DNA of 64,000 nucleotides from Unio delphinus (taxonomy: Eukaryota; Mollusca; Bivalvia; Unionida; Unionidae). The notes beneath the pieces are model-generated. The model was not told where the DNA came from. It saw only the letters and a program-made list of their open reading frames with translations, and did no database searches. The first letter of the stretch is position 1; each line of letters opens with the position of its first letter. Both the position numbers and the translations under genes were made by a program. The stretch lies in the NCBI GenBank assembly GCA_029339505.1, contig JAQISU010000210.1, positions 8,370,501-8,434,500 on the forward strand, in the 5' to 3' direction. Below, piece by piece: positions 36,675-48,381 of the stretch.

Positions 36675-36870
36675 CATAATTTTATCAGATGAATTTTATT
36701 GTATGTGTTTAGTATATACATTATGTCATCGTTTTATCAGATGAATTTTATTTTATGTGTCTGGTAAATACATTATGTCATCATTTTATTAGATGAATTT
36801 TATTTTATGTGTTTAGTATATACATTATGTCATCGTTTTATCAGATGAATTTAATTGTATGTTTCAGAGT
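36555..36870. repeat. 52-bp minisatellite with internal (TA)n expansion
   Basis: Units of ttatgtcatcgttttatcag, atgaattttattttatgtgt and ttagtatataca repeat about five times. In the first unit the tatata part has grown to a pure (TA)n run (36600-36670), so the microsatellite arose inside a minisatellite unit. Confidence 0.85.
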
Positions 36871-37244
36871 TTATCTTGCATCTGCTTAGAAAATTATGCC
36901 AATCCATTGTTGTGACACTTGAGTGATCATGTTAAATAATAATCTCTAAATGATATTGCATGTTTTTTATGCTGTGCAAATTAATGAGCCTCGGTTCTTA
37001 AAAGACCATAACTGAGATCAGTTAGACCCCTATAGTTCATGGTACTAGTTTATATTTGCATCATCTTACAGATTATCTTTCTTTCATTTGCATGTACTCT
37101 TAAGGGCAAGACATTTAAAAATAACATTCATACAAATGTACATGGACACAGTTCCAGCTTTTTTTCTTTTTTATACCTATGTTACGTCCTAAAATTACAT
37201 TAAATTCACTGTAATGATCCTGTGCCACTTTTCTTATATTTCAG

Positions 37245-37814
37245 GAAGAGGACTACTACCTTGCCCCATGTATGCTTCAGCAAGCAACACCGAAAGGAGT
37301 TATCTGCCCTAAATCAGATCCAGAGAATGAAAGTACATCAGTCCTATGCTATGTGTGTAAAGGAAAGTTTCTTCCAACACCTATTTTCCATAGGCTTGTT
37401 GGAGCATGCCTGACCCGATGGCCCATTGCCAAAATGGGGTCTGAAAATCAAATTTACTGTGGCTGTTGTGTGTTTGACCTGGATCATCATCATACACTGA
37501 CCCTGCATTTTTTTGGCCATGTCATATTTGCTCGAGCCATTGGAATGGGAGTCACAGACACAAGTCAGTCTTCAAAGCTCTGCACTGAAGCAAGAAAGTT
37601 CATCTTTGAGAACCTGCGAAAGATAACTAGAAACCTTGGTCAGAGTCTAGAATTTGTGATGCATATACAGTGTCCTAATCGTGATGCAGACAGTACTGAT
37701 AGCCTATTTGCTGTGCCATTGCTCCAAAAATATGAAAAAGTTGTCTGTCGTTCTCATGATGAGAGGCATACACTTGTGTCTCAAAAACTGCTTAGATTAT
37801 GGTTTGAGGATGGG
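37245..37814 (+). CDS. Exon: C-terminal half of COR domain
   Basis: A 570-nt exon, acceptor ttcttatatttcag and donor GGG/gtgagt; phase 0 both sides, 190 codons. It begins EEDYYLAPCMLQQATPKG; Y-L-x-P-x-M-L is the usual start of the COR-B half. Then come SVLCYVCKGKFLPTPIFHRL and VGACLTRWPIAKMGS, the strand-helix-strand typical of COR-B (F-x-P-x-G/P-x-F-x-R-L followed by W). Eight Cys occur in the first 120 codons; no clear zinc-site spacing was recognised. The last part (about 70 residues) is helical and ends LRLWFEDG. Without splicing the frame continues 56 codons to a stop at 37983-37985, and an AATAAA lies at about 38379, so a shorter protein ending after COR is possible. Confidence 0.88.
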
Positions 37815-38524
37815 GTGAGTAGTAGTGAAATAATCCTCCAAAATTCTGTGTACAGTACAGCTTGTGTATATTTTCTAAACCCCATGCAACACAGTGGTGG
37901 TGGAGAGATAGTAGAAAGGATTAAGAAATCAACCCTTCACCATCTCTCCACGTGCCCTGAGGGGTTGCCATGGTGTCTTGCATAGACTTGCTCTGCATAC
38001 CATGCTTTCTCATGAAATCAATGTAGGATGACCACCATGGAGTGGGCGTTGTCTCTATGAAATGGGCATGGTTTACTGTGCATGATCCTAGCAAACATGC
38101 TCTTTAGAGAGACAGACAGACCGAGAGTGGGATGCCAATTTATCTTCATCATTAAAAGATGATTATACAAATTTTCAAGCATTTATGTAGACTGTGGAAT
38201 AGATATGATGCCAATTCACATGTTAGATATAATTAACTTATTCGCAATGACTAACAAACTGTACTAATACTACTAGACTTTTCATTTACAAAAGGCTTAT
38301 TAACAACAAGTTTATGATTTTATTTTATTCAAAACAAATGTGAACATCTAACTTCCTGATGACAGCTGCTTCTGTAAAAATAAAATCTCAAAACGCCCAA
38401 ACTGAATTTACACTTAAAAGATGTGAAGCATGTGTTTAGTCTTTGAAAATTAATGACCTAGTCATGAGGCTAAATATGCACGTACACAGCGGCGAACATT
38501 TAGTTCAATTTTGACTGTATTTAC

Positions 38525-38835
38525 ATTGGCTTGTAATGTACAGAAATGGGTTCTAGTGTCTTGTAATGTACAGAAATGGGTTATAGTGTCCTGTAATGTA
38601 CAGAAATGGGGTACAGTGTCGTGTAATGTATCGAAATGGGTTATAATGTCTTGTAATGTACAGAAATGGGTTATAGTGTCCTGTAATGTACAGAAATGGG
38701 TTATATTGTCCTGTAATGTACAGAAATGGGTTATAGTGTCCTGTAATGTACAGAAATGGGTTATAGTGTCTTGTAATGAACAGAAATGGGGTATGGTATA
38801 GTGGCTTGTAATGTACAGAAATGGATGAAGTGGTC
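38525..38835. repeat. 30-bp minisatellite
   Basis: About nine units of ttgtaatgtacagaaatggg then ttatagtgtc. 30 bp is ten codons (CNVQKWVIVS), giving open frames on both strands. Located in intron 7, 700 bp after the COR exon; not considered coding. Confidence 0.9.
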
Positions 38836-39249
38836 TTAATGTATGTAAGAGTTGTATAGGGGCTTGTAATATAGATAAATTGGGTACAGTGACTTATAAT
38901 GTACCTACCGGCAAATCTATAATTCAAATCTATTTTGACCTAAGTGGCAGTTTCTTTGTATCAGGTCTATTTTTGAAGTAAGTGAGGAAAATCACAATAT
39001 AGGAGGAATTTAGTGAAACTGAATAATGATGTACTCGACAACCAGTTGACACCAATGTTATATTTGTAATAGAATGTCTTGGTCCTCATGGTACATTTAA
39101 TATTAGGTAGTTTAACAGATAAGATGGCAGCAGCTCGTTGATTAAGTCACAAATTTGCATAATGTTTATGAAGTGAACTTCATAAACATATTTGTAGAAG
39201 GACTATCTTTATATTTTAAGTGACATGTAGAAAGCATATAAGATTCCTT

Positions 39250-39600
39250 TAATTTGCATGTTGAAGCTTACAGCATTACATAGTGTTGTACTTAACTGGG
39301 AATGCTGTATTACATTAACCTACATGTTAAAGCTTACAGCATTACATAGTGTTGTACTTAACTGGGAATGCTGTATTACATTAACCTACATGTTAAAGAT
39401 TACAGCATTGCATAATGTTGTACTTAAATGGGAATGCTGTATTACATTAACCTACATATTAAAGCTTACAGCATTGCATAATGTTGTACTTAAATGGGAA
39501 TGCTGTTACACGTTAAAGCTTTCAGCATTGTATAGTGTTTTACTAGAATTTGAATGTTGTATTGCATTTAGTCACACTTTAAAGCTTACAGCAGTGTGTT
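39250..39600. repeat. 66-bp minisatellite
   Basis: About five units of catgttaaagcttacagcat, tacatagtgttgtacttaac and tgggaatgctgtattacatt plus aaccta; later units have lost parts. One frame reads through as 22-residue repeats (MLKLTALHSVVLNWE...), probably by chance. It ends about 230 bp before the linker exon. Confidence 0.88.
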
Positions 39601-39827
39601 AAGCATTAGTACCATTTGAAAGCCATTTATATTATTGTTTAATGATTACAATTGTCCAGAAATGCAGATTTACTGGAAATTGAACTTATAGCTATTTAAA
39701 GTGTGTTGGATAAAAATACCTTTAGGTAACCTGATTAAAACTGTCATAATAATTACTTTGTTCATTCATAATTTATGAGCTGAATGCTTATATTTTATGT
39801 TAACAATTATTTAACCATTTTGAACAG

Positions 39828-39933
39828 GAACAGACTGTCATGGAAGGCATTGAGGAAGGAAAAGAGTCCAAAGTCTCCAAAAAAGAAGATAATGCTTCAA
39901 TAGATAGAGTGCTCTCTACTTCCATTAAGAAAG
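39828..39933 (+). CDS. Exon: short charged linker between COR and OTU
   Basis: A 106-nt exon, acceptor accattttgaacag and donor AAG/gtatgt; phase 0 in, phase 1 out. It encodes about 35 residues, rich in Glu, Lys and Ser (EQTVMEGIEEGKESKVSKKE, then a DRVLSTSIKK end), with no recognised domain. It is accepted because both splice sites are good, the frame is open, and its phases are exactly those needed to join the COR exon (phase 0) to the OTU exon (phase 1). A reading frame starting at its ATG continues into the intron to 40157 and is not considered real. Of all the exons this has the least independent support. Confidence 0.7.
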
Positions 39934-40324
39934 GTATGTCAAAAAGACTTTGTTCAGAAAGAGATATATCATATTCTCTTGTCTGTCTGTCTGTCTGTCG
40001 GGCATGCAATATTGTTAGCACACCTGGTCCTGTTGTATTTGAAGATACAACTATGAAAGTTGGTAAATATACTGGTAAACAACTAAAGATGCACATTTTG
40101 ACACATCAACTAACTCCTGCAATTTCTTTTTGTGTTTTTGAGTTAATAGTACTATGACAAATCAACTAGCTCCTGCAATGTCTTTTTGGGATATTGCCGT
40201 AATACCATATGTAGGTGTAATTATTTATTTTACATCCAGAGAATTGGTCTACTGATGAGGGAATAAGAAATAGAGTTCTAAACAGAGATGCATCCATTGA
40301 TTAGTATAATATCGATTGAATTGG

Positions 40325-40434
40325 TTTATTATTATTATTAGTTGTATTATTAGCATCAGTTGAATATTATTAATAATAATAGTTGTATTATTATTATTAT
40401 TATTAATTGATAAATATTAATGATTTTTGTATTT

Positions 40435-40469
<35 letters not shown>

Positions 40470-40595
40470 TTATTATTATTATTGTTTTATTAGTATTAGT
40501 TGTATTAATGCTATTAAAAATAGTTATAGTTGTATCATTATTATGATTATTATTACTTTTATTAATATTAAAGATTTTTATATTATTATTATTAA

Positions 40596-40632
<37 letters not shown>

Positions 40633-40635
40633 TTC
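40325..40635. repeat. (ATT)n-rich microsatellite cluster
   Basis: Several runs of tta/att triplets separated by short AT-rich pieces, the longest at about 40436-40470 and 40580-40630. Confidence 0.9.
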
Positions 40636-40849
40636 ATAAACAGTCTCTGTTCTATAGCTGACAACTAAGAGTTAATGTCCTTAGTTTTCAGCTGGATACA
40701 GTTTTTAATGAAAATGTTATGAATGTAGGTACTCTTTCATAAAGCCATGTGAGCTCGCAGTATGTGTCTGCATCAGTTGTGCATCATGTGTCACATATCA
40801 TCTGTCATCCAAGCTTCAATAATTCCTTTGTACCATTCAGGATTACAAC

Positions 40850-41105
40850 CGCTCTGGCCAAGTCATACAAAAGACTTACACAAATGGTACTAACAGCTGC
40901 CTCGCTTGACGCTCAGCATTAAGAGGTTAGTGTTAGGACTGGTCAGCCTGGTATCAGGATAATGTGACTAGGTGGGACATCATGGTACATGTCTGTGGCA
41001 TGATGCCAAAGTGCTAGATATCACTATATACTGACTCATTGCACACATCGTAATGATATGACTGAAAAAGTGTTTAAGCTATGTTAAAAATCCTAAACAA
41101 ACAAA
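40850..41105 (+). mobile_element. SINE-B copy lacking most of its tRNA-like head
   Basis: It begins near ctctggccaagtcatacaaa and then matches the SINE-B body (cagcattaagaggttagtgt, aggataatgtgactaggtgg, gatatgactgaaaaagtgtt, aatcctaaacaaac). Box A and box B are missing, as expected for a 5'-truncated copy. Confidence 0.8.
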
Positions 41106-41109
41106 CACA

Positions 41110-41980
41110 CCATTCAGAATTCCATATTTCGGATTCAGTTGCAATAAAAATACAGTTAAGGGTTTTATATTGGATATATATGTTTTTATATTTACATTAA
41201 ACTATGAGTTTTTTACATGTCTAATAAGTTTTTATGGTCCTGAAGTCCATCATGCATCTTGATTTATGGTATATACAATGTGTCCATTGCGGGTCATGTG
41301 TTGGCCATAATATATCTGATTTTATTTTATTGCATTGTGTCCTTAGTTTGTCATGGTTCTGTGTCCATAGTAGATTGTGTGCTGTCCATGATACATCTGG
41401 TTTTATTTTATGGCATTATTCCCTAGTAGGTTGTGTGCTGTCCATCATGCATGTATTACTGGTGGCTTTGTAGATCATTAAATGTCTCAGGTCTAAAATG
41501 GATTCAAGTTGTTATGTAAAAAAAATATATATTCAGATCTTCCTGGATCATGGGGAAAATGGCTTAGCTATAGGTTGTGAGTGGTGAAAAGGGGTTGTTG
41601 GTTATGTTTTGCTCAGCATGCATGACATACAACCAGTCTTTAAAATTCTTTTTTCAAATGCCACATCCAGTTATATTACTGATTGATTAATAGCAAGCAA
41701 AGGTAATATTACTTGCAACAGACAGGTTTATTAATTATAAATAAGCATACCTCTATCTGTCATCAAGACTCTGTTTCCCTGAGAGTTTACAAATATTGTG
41801 CATGACGAATTATTCACCATGTCACCAAGTTTGAGAGATAGTGACCTAAATTGTGATTTTATAATATTTCATAATCCTGCTAAGTGAAATGGTCAGCTGT
41901 TAATTATTTTGTATGTGTAGTGAGTGATATCAGGTCCACATGGGGCTGTTGTTTTAATGCAGCATGCATTGCAATCACAT
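41110..41980. other. Intron 8 sequence, nothing firm
   Basis: A loose repeat (ttgtgtgctgtccatgatac / ttgtgtgctgtccatcatgc with tttattttatggcatt) lies at 41270-41450; otherwise nothing recognised. Confidence 0.4.
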
Positions 41981-41989
41981 TTTTCTATT

Positions 41990-42540
41990 CATGTCCAGCC
42001 TTGTGTAGTTTACCTACCACTACATTAAGTTTAGTAATTCTTTACAATCACAGGTTTTGCAATTTTATTAATGTCCAGACTTGTGTAGTTTACCTACCAC
42101 TAAATTAGGTTTAGTCATTCTTTACAATCACAGGTTTTGCAATTTTATTAATGTCCAGACTTGTGTAGTTTACCTACCACTACATTAGGTTTAGTCATTC
42201 TTTACAATCGTAGGTTTGCAATTTTATTAATGTTCAGACTTGTGTAGTTTACCTACCACTCCATTAAGTTTAGTTGTTCTTTACAATCGCAGGTTTGCAA
42301 TTTTATTAATGTTCAGACTTGTGTAGTTTACCTACCACTCCATTAAGTTTAGTTGTTCTTTACAATCGCAGGTTTGCAATTTTATTAATGTTCAGACTTG
42401 TGTAGTTTACCTACCACTCCATTAGGTTTAGTCATTCTTTACAATCGCAGGTTTTGCAATTTTATTAATGTCCAGACTTGTGTAGTTTACCTACCACTAC
42501 ATTAAGTTTAGTCGTTCTTTACAATCACAGGTTTGCAATT
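41990..42540. repeat. 80-bp minisatellite
   Basis: About seven units (79-80 bp) of ttgtgtagtttacctaccac, tacattaagtttagtcattc, tttacaatcacaggttttgc and aattttattaatgtccagac. High identity between units. Confidence 0.92.
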
Positions 42541-43064
42541 ATATTATGGAAATTATATGTGTCGCTGATTGCTAAATTCCTCATTTAAATAAAGTGGTTA
42601 CTTGATCAGTTGACTATATTGCTGTTTTTATTTGAAAGTTAATTGGCTTTTCATTCAATTCGGGAATAGTTGGTTTTTTCAACGTTAATTGATTTTTATT
42701 TCAATACAGGTTTAGTGATTTTTTTTTAAAGTTAATTGGATTTTATTTCAATACAGGTTTAGTGCTTCATTTTGTAGGAATGGTCATTGGGTACAGTGAA
42801 AAATACAAGTTCGAGACTTAATTATTTGATTGCAAAGAAATAGCACTACATGTTGAAAGTAAAAAATTGCATTTGCTACAAACATTTCATAATGGCGATT
42901 GAAAAGTATCAACTCATTGCATGATGACCTAAAGGATAACAATGTTGGACTTGAAAATGACATTAGCATTTATCATTGGTCACATACCTTATAGTTGGAA
43001 CTTGCAGTGTAAGTCTACATCGCTTTATAATTGCATGTATCCTAGATTAATTAGCTTCCTGTAC

Positions 43065-43330
43065 ACATGATCAGTGTGGCGCACAACATATCATTGATCA
43101 GTGTAATAAACAGCCTGTATATGTGATTAGTGTAGCTTACAGCCAATCATTTACCAGTGTAATAAACAGCCTGTATATGTGATTAGTGTAGCTTACAGCC
43201 AATCATTTACCAGTGTAATAAACAGCCTGTATATGTGATTAGTGTAGCTTACAGCCAATCATTTACCAGTGTAATAAACTACCTGTATATGTGATTAGTG
43301 TGGCTCACAGTTTATAATTCGCAATTGTAA
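43065..43330. repeat. 56-bp minisatellite
   Basis: Four to five units of gtgtaataaacagcctgtat, atgtgattagtgtagcttac and agccaatcatttacca; the inner three are nearly identical. Confidence 0.9.
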
Positions 43331-43334
43331 TAAA

Positions 43335-44060
43335 GTATCCGTACAACCGACTGAAATCAACAGTATGTGTCTGCTAAAATATGTAGACAGAAACAAAATT
43401 TAATACATAAAGTTTTTTTTGGCAGTAAAAGTACTATAAGTGGAATAAATGCAGATATAGATTAGGTATTACTGGAACAATCTCCAGACATATATGTCAA
43501 TTTGAGCCAAAGCAAGATGTAAAAACATGGTTTAAAATTCTAGATAGTGCATTTATAAATAAATTTTTCTCCAGTCTGTTTGTAACAGTATGGTTAATGG
43601 CCTCTAGATATTGAATTTATGAGTCAGTTTGAGTCCAGGAGATATGTCAAGACATTGTTTAGCAAACTACAGGTAGTGATTTGCAGTGTCTGGACAGAGG
43701 TTGAAGTAATGATAGTGACTGTTGATAATTATCCTAATGAGATTTATGCTATTAAAATAACCTTCTGCTTTTTATATAATTACTTTTGAATTTGCTTTTA
43801 TAAAACATTAAGATTCTTCAACCTAATGTCATTATATCTGCCCTCATTTGTGTCTTTCATTTGTCATTGGCAATGACTATATTATTAGGCTTCAGTGACA
43901 TATAATTTGTAATGGCAACTAAATTTTCAGGTAGATTTTCAAATGGATACAATATTATGATAGGTGTTTTGAGTAATGTTGCAGTAAAGTGCAATTTTGA
44001 ATTTCAACTATCGAATCTCATGGTTTTGTGTAATTAAGATTAAATGAGTAAGCACATGTA
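43335..44060. other. Intron 8 end, nothing recognised
   Basis: AT-rich sequence before the duplicated acceptor region of the OTU exon. Confidence 0.4.
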
Positions 44061-44068
44061 CAATTATT

Positions 44069-44225
44069 TTGGCAGGAGAACTTTGTTCAGACCCTAAATT
44101 CTTGTGTCATATTCTAGTGTGGAAGAATATATACAGTTGTGTTTACAGTAAGTAGTTCTTGGTACAGAACCTAAATTATTGTGCCAGATTCTAATATTCA
44201 CAATTATATATACTTCTGTTGGCAG
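44069..44225 (+). repeat. Two extra decayed copies of the OTU exon's acceptor and 5' edge
   Basis: Segments from 44071 (ggcaggagaactttgttcag, then accctaaattcttgtg) and from 44144 (tacagtaagtagttcttggt, then acagaacctaaattattgtg) align with the real start at 44221 (ggcaggagtgtcttgttcaa, then acccgttcttgctgtg). The three copies are about 75 bp apart. Each has an AG at the same place; only the last keeps the open frame. Confidence 0.7.
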
Positions 44226-44485
44226 GAGTGTCTTGTTCAAACCCGTTCTTGCTGTGCCAGCTTCTACAGAAATCACAGCAAGCTGCATTGTCCAGCCAGT
44301 CTACGCTGGAAGCAAACTGTCTGTCAGTGGGGCTGGTATTTCATGGTGAAACTCCTGCTGATGGAAACTGCTTTTTTGAGGCTGTTTCTAGTCAGCTTCG
44401 GCGATTAAATGGTGTTGTACGAAAATCCCCACAACAGCTACGCCAGGAAGTAGTTGCCTTCATGAAGACTAATAGAGTGATACAG
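44226..44485 (+). CDS. Exon: OTU domain, N-terminal half with catalytic Asp/Cys
   Basis: A 260-nt exon, acceptor cttctgttggcag and donor CAG/gtaagt; phase 1 in, phase 0 out. After a helical lead (SNPFLLCQLLQKSQQ) it has LVFHGETPADGNCFFEAVSS, where D-G-N-C-F-F is the OTU cysteine-protease signature: the Cys is the nucleophile, with Asp three residues before it. QLRRLNG and SPQQLRQEVVAFMKTN match the helices that follow in OTU proteases. OTU enzymes remove or edit ubiquitin chains. The acceptor region and first about 45 nt of the exon are present in two more decayed copies just upstream (44069-44220). Confidence 0.9.
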
Positions 44486-44711
44486 GTAAGTAAAATTGTA
44501 TGCCACCTAAATCAAGAAGGGGAATATAACAAGCATTTAGATATTTTCCTGGATGAATCATGAAGGGGAAGCTGAAAGGTCATTTTTTTAAAAACATTTC
44601 CCCATATGTATGTTAATGGCTTCAATAAAAGAGACTGTAAGCATTATAGGCAATCCTAAGCAATTCGCTTCTATTGTGACTGTACGCATACATACCAAAC
44701 ATTACCTTTTG

Positions 44712-44968
44712 GATGGAAGCCCCGAGTAGCAGAGTGGTCTATAGCGCTTTCTGCTATGGATCACTGCAATCTCACCTGTCTGTGTGGGTTCGAGTCTCAG
44801 ATTCGGCCAATGTGGGTATATAAGAAAGCTTGCTAGTAGCTTCTCGTGGGTCAGTGGTTCTTCCAGGCTTTTACCAGGTTCTTCCTCCACCATTAATACT
44901 AGCCATCAAGTATAGGCTTATCTTGTGCTGAAAAATGGCATTAAACCCTACAACAGCTAGTAGAACAA
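44712..44968 (+). mobile_element. SINE-A copy with short target-site duplication
   Basis: Head gccccgagtagcagagtggt and box B gggttcgagtctcagattcg, body to tgctgaaaaatggcattaaa. accttttgg flanks it on both sides (44703-44711, and after the tail near 44971), consistent with a target-site duplication. Confidence 0.85.
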
Positions 44969-44984
44969 CAACCTTTTGGCATAA

Positions 44985-46010
44985 TCATTATGCTTTTTTT
45001 GCACTATATTACGCCTTACACATAAACGTATATGGATTACACTTTTCATACTATCCATGTTCCAAAATTTTAATTTGTTTTCTCGTTTTTATTAACATCA
45101 TATTTTAGAGAAGATGCTTCTATGTAACTACCATATAAGAGTACACTTGTCCTTGGACTTGCATGCACTTTCCTAACAGTATCATGTTCTATTTGTTGCA
45201 ACTATCCTGTTACCAAGAAACATCCTGGTTTTACTTTCAAACTTTCGATCTTGTGTTCTATTTATAGCAGCTATATGGCAAAGTGAGGAGGGAACAGACT
45301 GGTTTTCTAATTTTAATCTTTATGCACAGATTCATTGTCCTTTTCCATATTTAGTGCATAACATGTCTAATGATTTTTGGCGGTAACAAGTATATTTTAT
45401 TTTAGTCGATGCGTATTTGAGAGCAAAATTATCACCTTTCAAATAATTTCACAGACGAATTAGGAAAGGCAAGAAACAAAAGAACAAACATAACAAAATC
45501 CTGTAAATATTAGGACATTAGGGCAGCATCACGTGACGTCTATTATTTGTCATGTGAAAATAATCTTGATATTTGGCGCTAAAAGTCTTCAGATGGATTC
45601 TAGTTGATGTAAAGCTAAAAGTGCTACATATAAAGACTTGAAGCAGTAATGGATGTTAAAAGATGAGAGGGAAAAATTAATCATTGTTCATTGAAACTTT
45701 AGCATGTCATATGTGAATTATGCTTTTCCTGTAAGAATTCTGCTTTTTGACCATTGCATTACGTGTTTTCCTCGTCAGGGATTGGCATGTATGTGTATGT
45801 ATCATCTCACCTATTACTTTACAAGTTTGATCAATCCAGAATGGTTAGCACTTTAGATCATAAAACCAATCAGGGTAGAGAGAGATATATACAATCTGAA
45901 CATATTTTTGCATTTCTGCTGTATCTTTGAAGTACTGGAAAAGAAAAGTATATGTAATACAAATATTAAAGAAAATAATATTATGTTAGGCACCTAGGCT
46001 AATCCCAGTG
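44985..46010. other. Intron 9 sequence, nothing recognised
   Basis: About 1 kb, AT-rich, no repeats or coding similarity seen on either strand. Confidence 0.4.
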
Positions 46011-46019
46011 AATTTAATT

Positions 46020-46894
46020 ACTTTGTATCATTTGTTACATGCTTAGGCTCGAATAAACAGTAACATAGAAAGAGTGAAAATAACAAGCTTGTTAAAACTT
46101 ACTAAACAATTTATTGAGCACAAATATTTTCCAGAAAAGAAAAATAAACTTATGGTTTTAAGAATAAATTCAAAAATTAATTCAAACATAATTCAACACA
46201 GAATCCACTAGCGAAATTGCAAAAGGCTTGGAAATAATATGTCCTAGTAATTCCCAGTTCGAATCTTAAAGAAGCATCCAAGATGGAAGACGGTGTCACG
46301 TGATGAAGTCAGTTCTGGTCTTATGAAATTCAATGAGCACAATTGTTTTCCAGGTAAATAACAAAACAAATCCTCTTGATCCAAACGAATTGAAATAATT
46401 TCCAGTACAAGGTAATTCAAAATAACTCAAAACAACACAACTTAGTATTCTAACAGCCCATTTTCTACTGAATAGTTCGCTCTAAAACATAATTTATATA
46501 CCTGTTTTTACGTAAACAAAGAAGAGGTCACATGATCTTCTAGAATCTTTTAGAACAAATTTATGTTCAAAAAATCTCGTGCTCACCATATGACCCAGAT
46601 GAGAATCAGTTATTTTTACTCTCAAGAACTAAAAATAGAAGGATATTTACAACAAAGCTCAAAAATGTCCATGGAATCAGACAATCATTTTAAAAGCTTG
46701 TTTACAAACTCTGAAGAAAGGTCAGAAATGAGGTCAACATCTGGTGTTTATTTGTATAGTACAGGTCATCCCACTTTTTAAAAAAAATATCTCCCAATGA
46801 ATGAATTTTAAACTTAAAATGTCAAATTTGAATCTGAAAAACAAACAATTAAAACAAAAATAAATGACTTAAATCAAATATACGTAACACATTC
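46020..46894 (-). repeat. LTR-like dispersed repeat, copy 2
   Basis: On the minus strand it begins gtgttacgtatatttgattt at 46894 and parallels copy 1 (1698-2460): both have a gtttacaaac/aagcttttaaaatgatt block, ttctagaagatcatgtgacc-like and cttgtactggaaatt blocks. No retrotransposon coding sequence is beside it, so it looks like a solo LTR. The low-coordinate border is approximate. Confidence 0.6.
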
Positions 46895-47149
46895 TATACG
46901 ATATTTGTATGCGAGTCGCTGGACTTGTACTGTGTGAGTTTGAAACTTACTTAGCAATGCACTTTCAGAATGCTTAGGCAACATACCATGTTGTCAATGA
47001 CCATATCAGTCATTCCATTTTAGTTTTATTTAAGTAGATGTTATAGCAAATATAAAAATATTTAATAACTTTATGATTAAATGATGTTTTCATCTGACCC
47101 ACATTGACCACTCAGCGGTTGGGAAATTAATAATCAGCATCCTTGTCTT

Positions 47150-48365
47150 ATGATGATGAATTGAAATATGGAATTTATTAACTAACCTATTACTTCACTG
47201 ATTTAATATGGAATGTATTAACTAACCTATTACTTTACTGATTTAATATGAAATTTATTAACTAACCTATTACTTTACTGATTTAATATGAAATTTATTA
47301 ACTAACATATTACTTTACTGATTTAATATGGAATTTATTAACTAACCTATTACTTCACTGATTTAATATTGAATGTATTAACAAACCTATTACTTTACTG
47401 ATTTAATATCATATGGAATTTATTAACTAACCTATTACTTTACTGATTTAATATGGAATTTATTAACTAACCTATTACTTCACTGATTTAATATGGAATT
47501 TATTAACTAACCTATTACTTCACTGATATAATATCGAATGTATTAACAAACCTATTAGTTTACTGATTATATATGGAATTTATTAACTAACCTATTACTT
47601 TACTGATTTGATATGGAATTTATTAACTAACCTTTTACTTAACTGATTTAATATGGAATGTATTAACTAATCTATTACTTCACTGAATTAATATGGAATT
47701 TATTAACTAGCCTATTACTTTACTGATTGAATATGGAATTTATTAACTAACCTATTGCTTCACTGATTTAATATCAAATTTATTAACTAACCTATTACTT
47801 TACTTATTTAATATGGAATTTATTAACTAACCTATTACTTTACTGATTTAATATGGAATTTATTAACTAACCTATTACTTCACTAATTTAATATGGAATT
47901 TATTAACTAACCTATTACTTCGCTGATTTAATATCGAATGTATTAACAAACCTATTACTTTACTGATTTAATATGGAATTTATTAACTAACCTATTACTT
48001 CACTGATATAATATCGAATGTATTAACAAACCTATTACTTTACTGATTTAATATGGAATTTATTAACTAACCTATTACTTTACTGATTTAATATGGAATT
48101 TATTAACTAACCTTTTACTTAACTGATTTAATATGGAATGTATTAACTAATCTATTACTTCACTGATTTAATATGGAATTTATTAGCTAACCTTTTACTT
48201 TACTGATTTAATATGGAATTTATTAACTAACCTTTTACTTAACTGATTTAATATATAATTTATTAACTTATTACGTAACTGATTATATATGGAATTTATT
48301 AACTAACCTATTACCTTACTGATTTATGATGGAATTTATTAACTAACCTATTACATTACTGAATG
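47150..48365 (+). repeat. 40-bp minisatellite with branch-point-like motif, ending at the OTU exon acceptor
   Basis: About 30 units of ggaatttattaactaaccta then ttactttactgatttaatat. Nearly every unit contains TTAACTAAC, which matches a metazoan branch-point (CTAAC core). The last complete copy (48341-48347) puts its branch A about 35 nt before the acceptor at 48380-48381. Variant units (atatcgaatg, atataatatcg) recur in order, suggesting block duplications. Confidence 0.93.
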
Positions 48366-48381
48366 TTTTTGCAATACGTAG

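Noticed and set aside
37815..37985. Extension of the COR exon as the normal gene end
   Set aside because: A strong gtgagt donor is present and the following exons continue in phase to OTU and HEPN; kept only as a possible isoform.
38511..38801. 96-codon repeat protein (CNVQKW units)
   Set aside because: 30-bp minisatellite in an intron; both strands are open for the same reason and there are no splice or start signals.
39258..39602. 114-codon repeat protein
   Set aside because: 66-bp minisatellite; units lose bases at the end and the frame is not kept beyond it.
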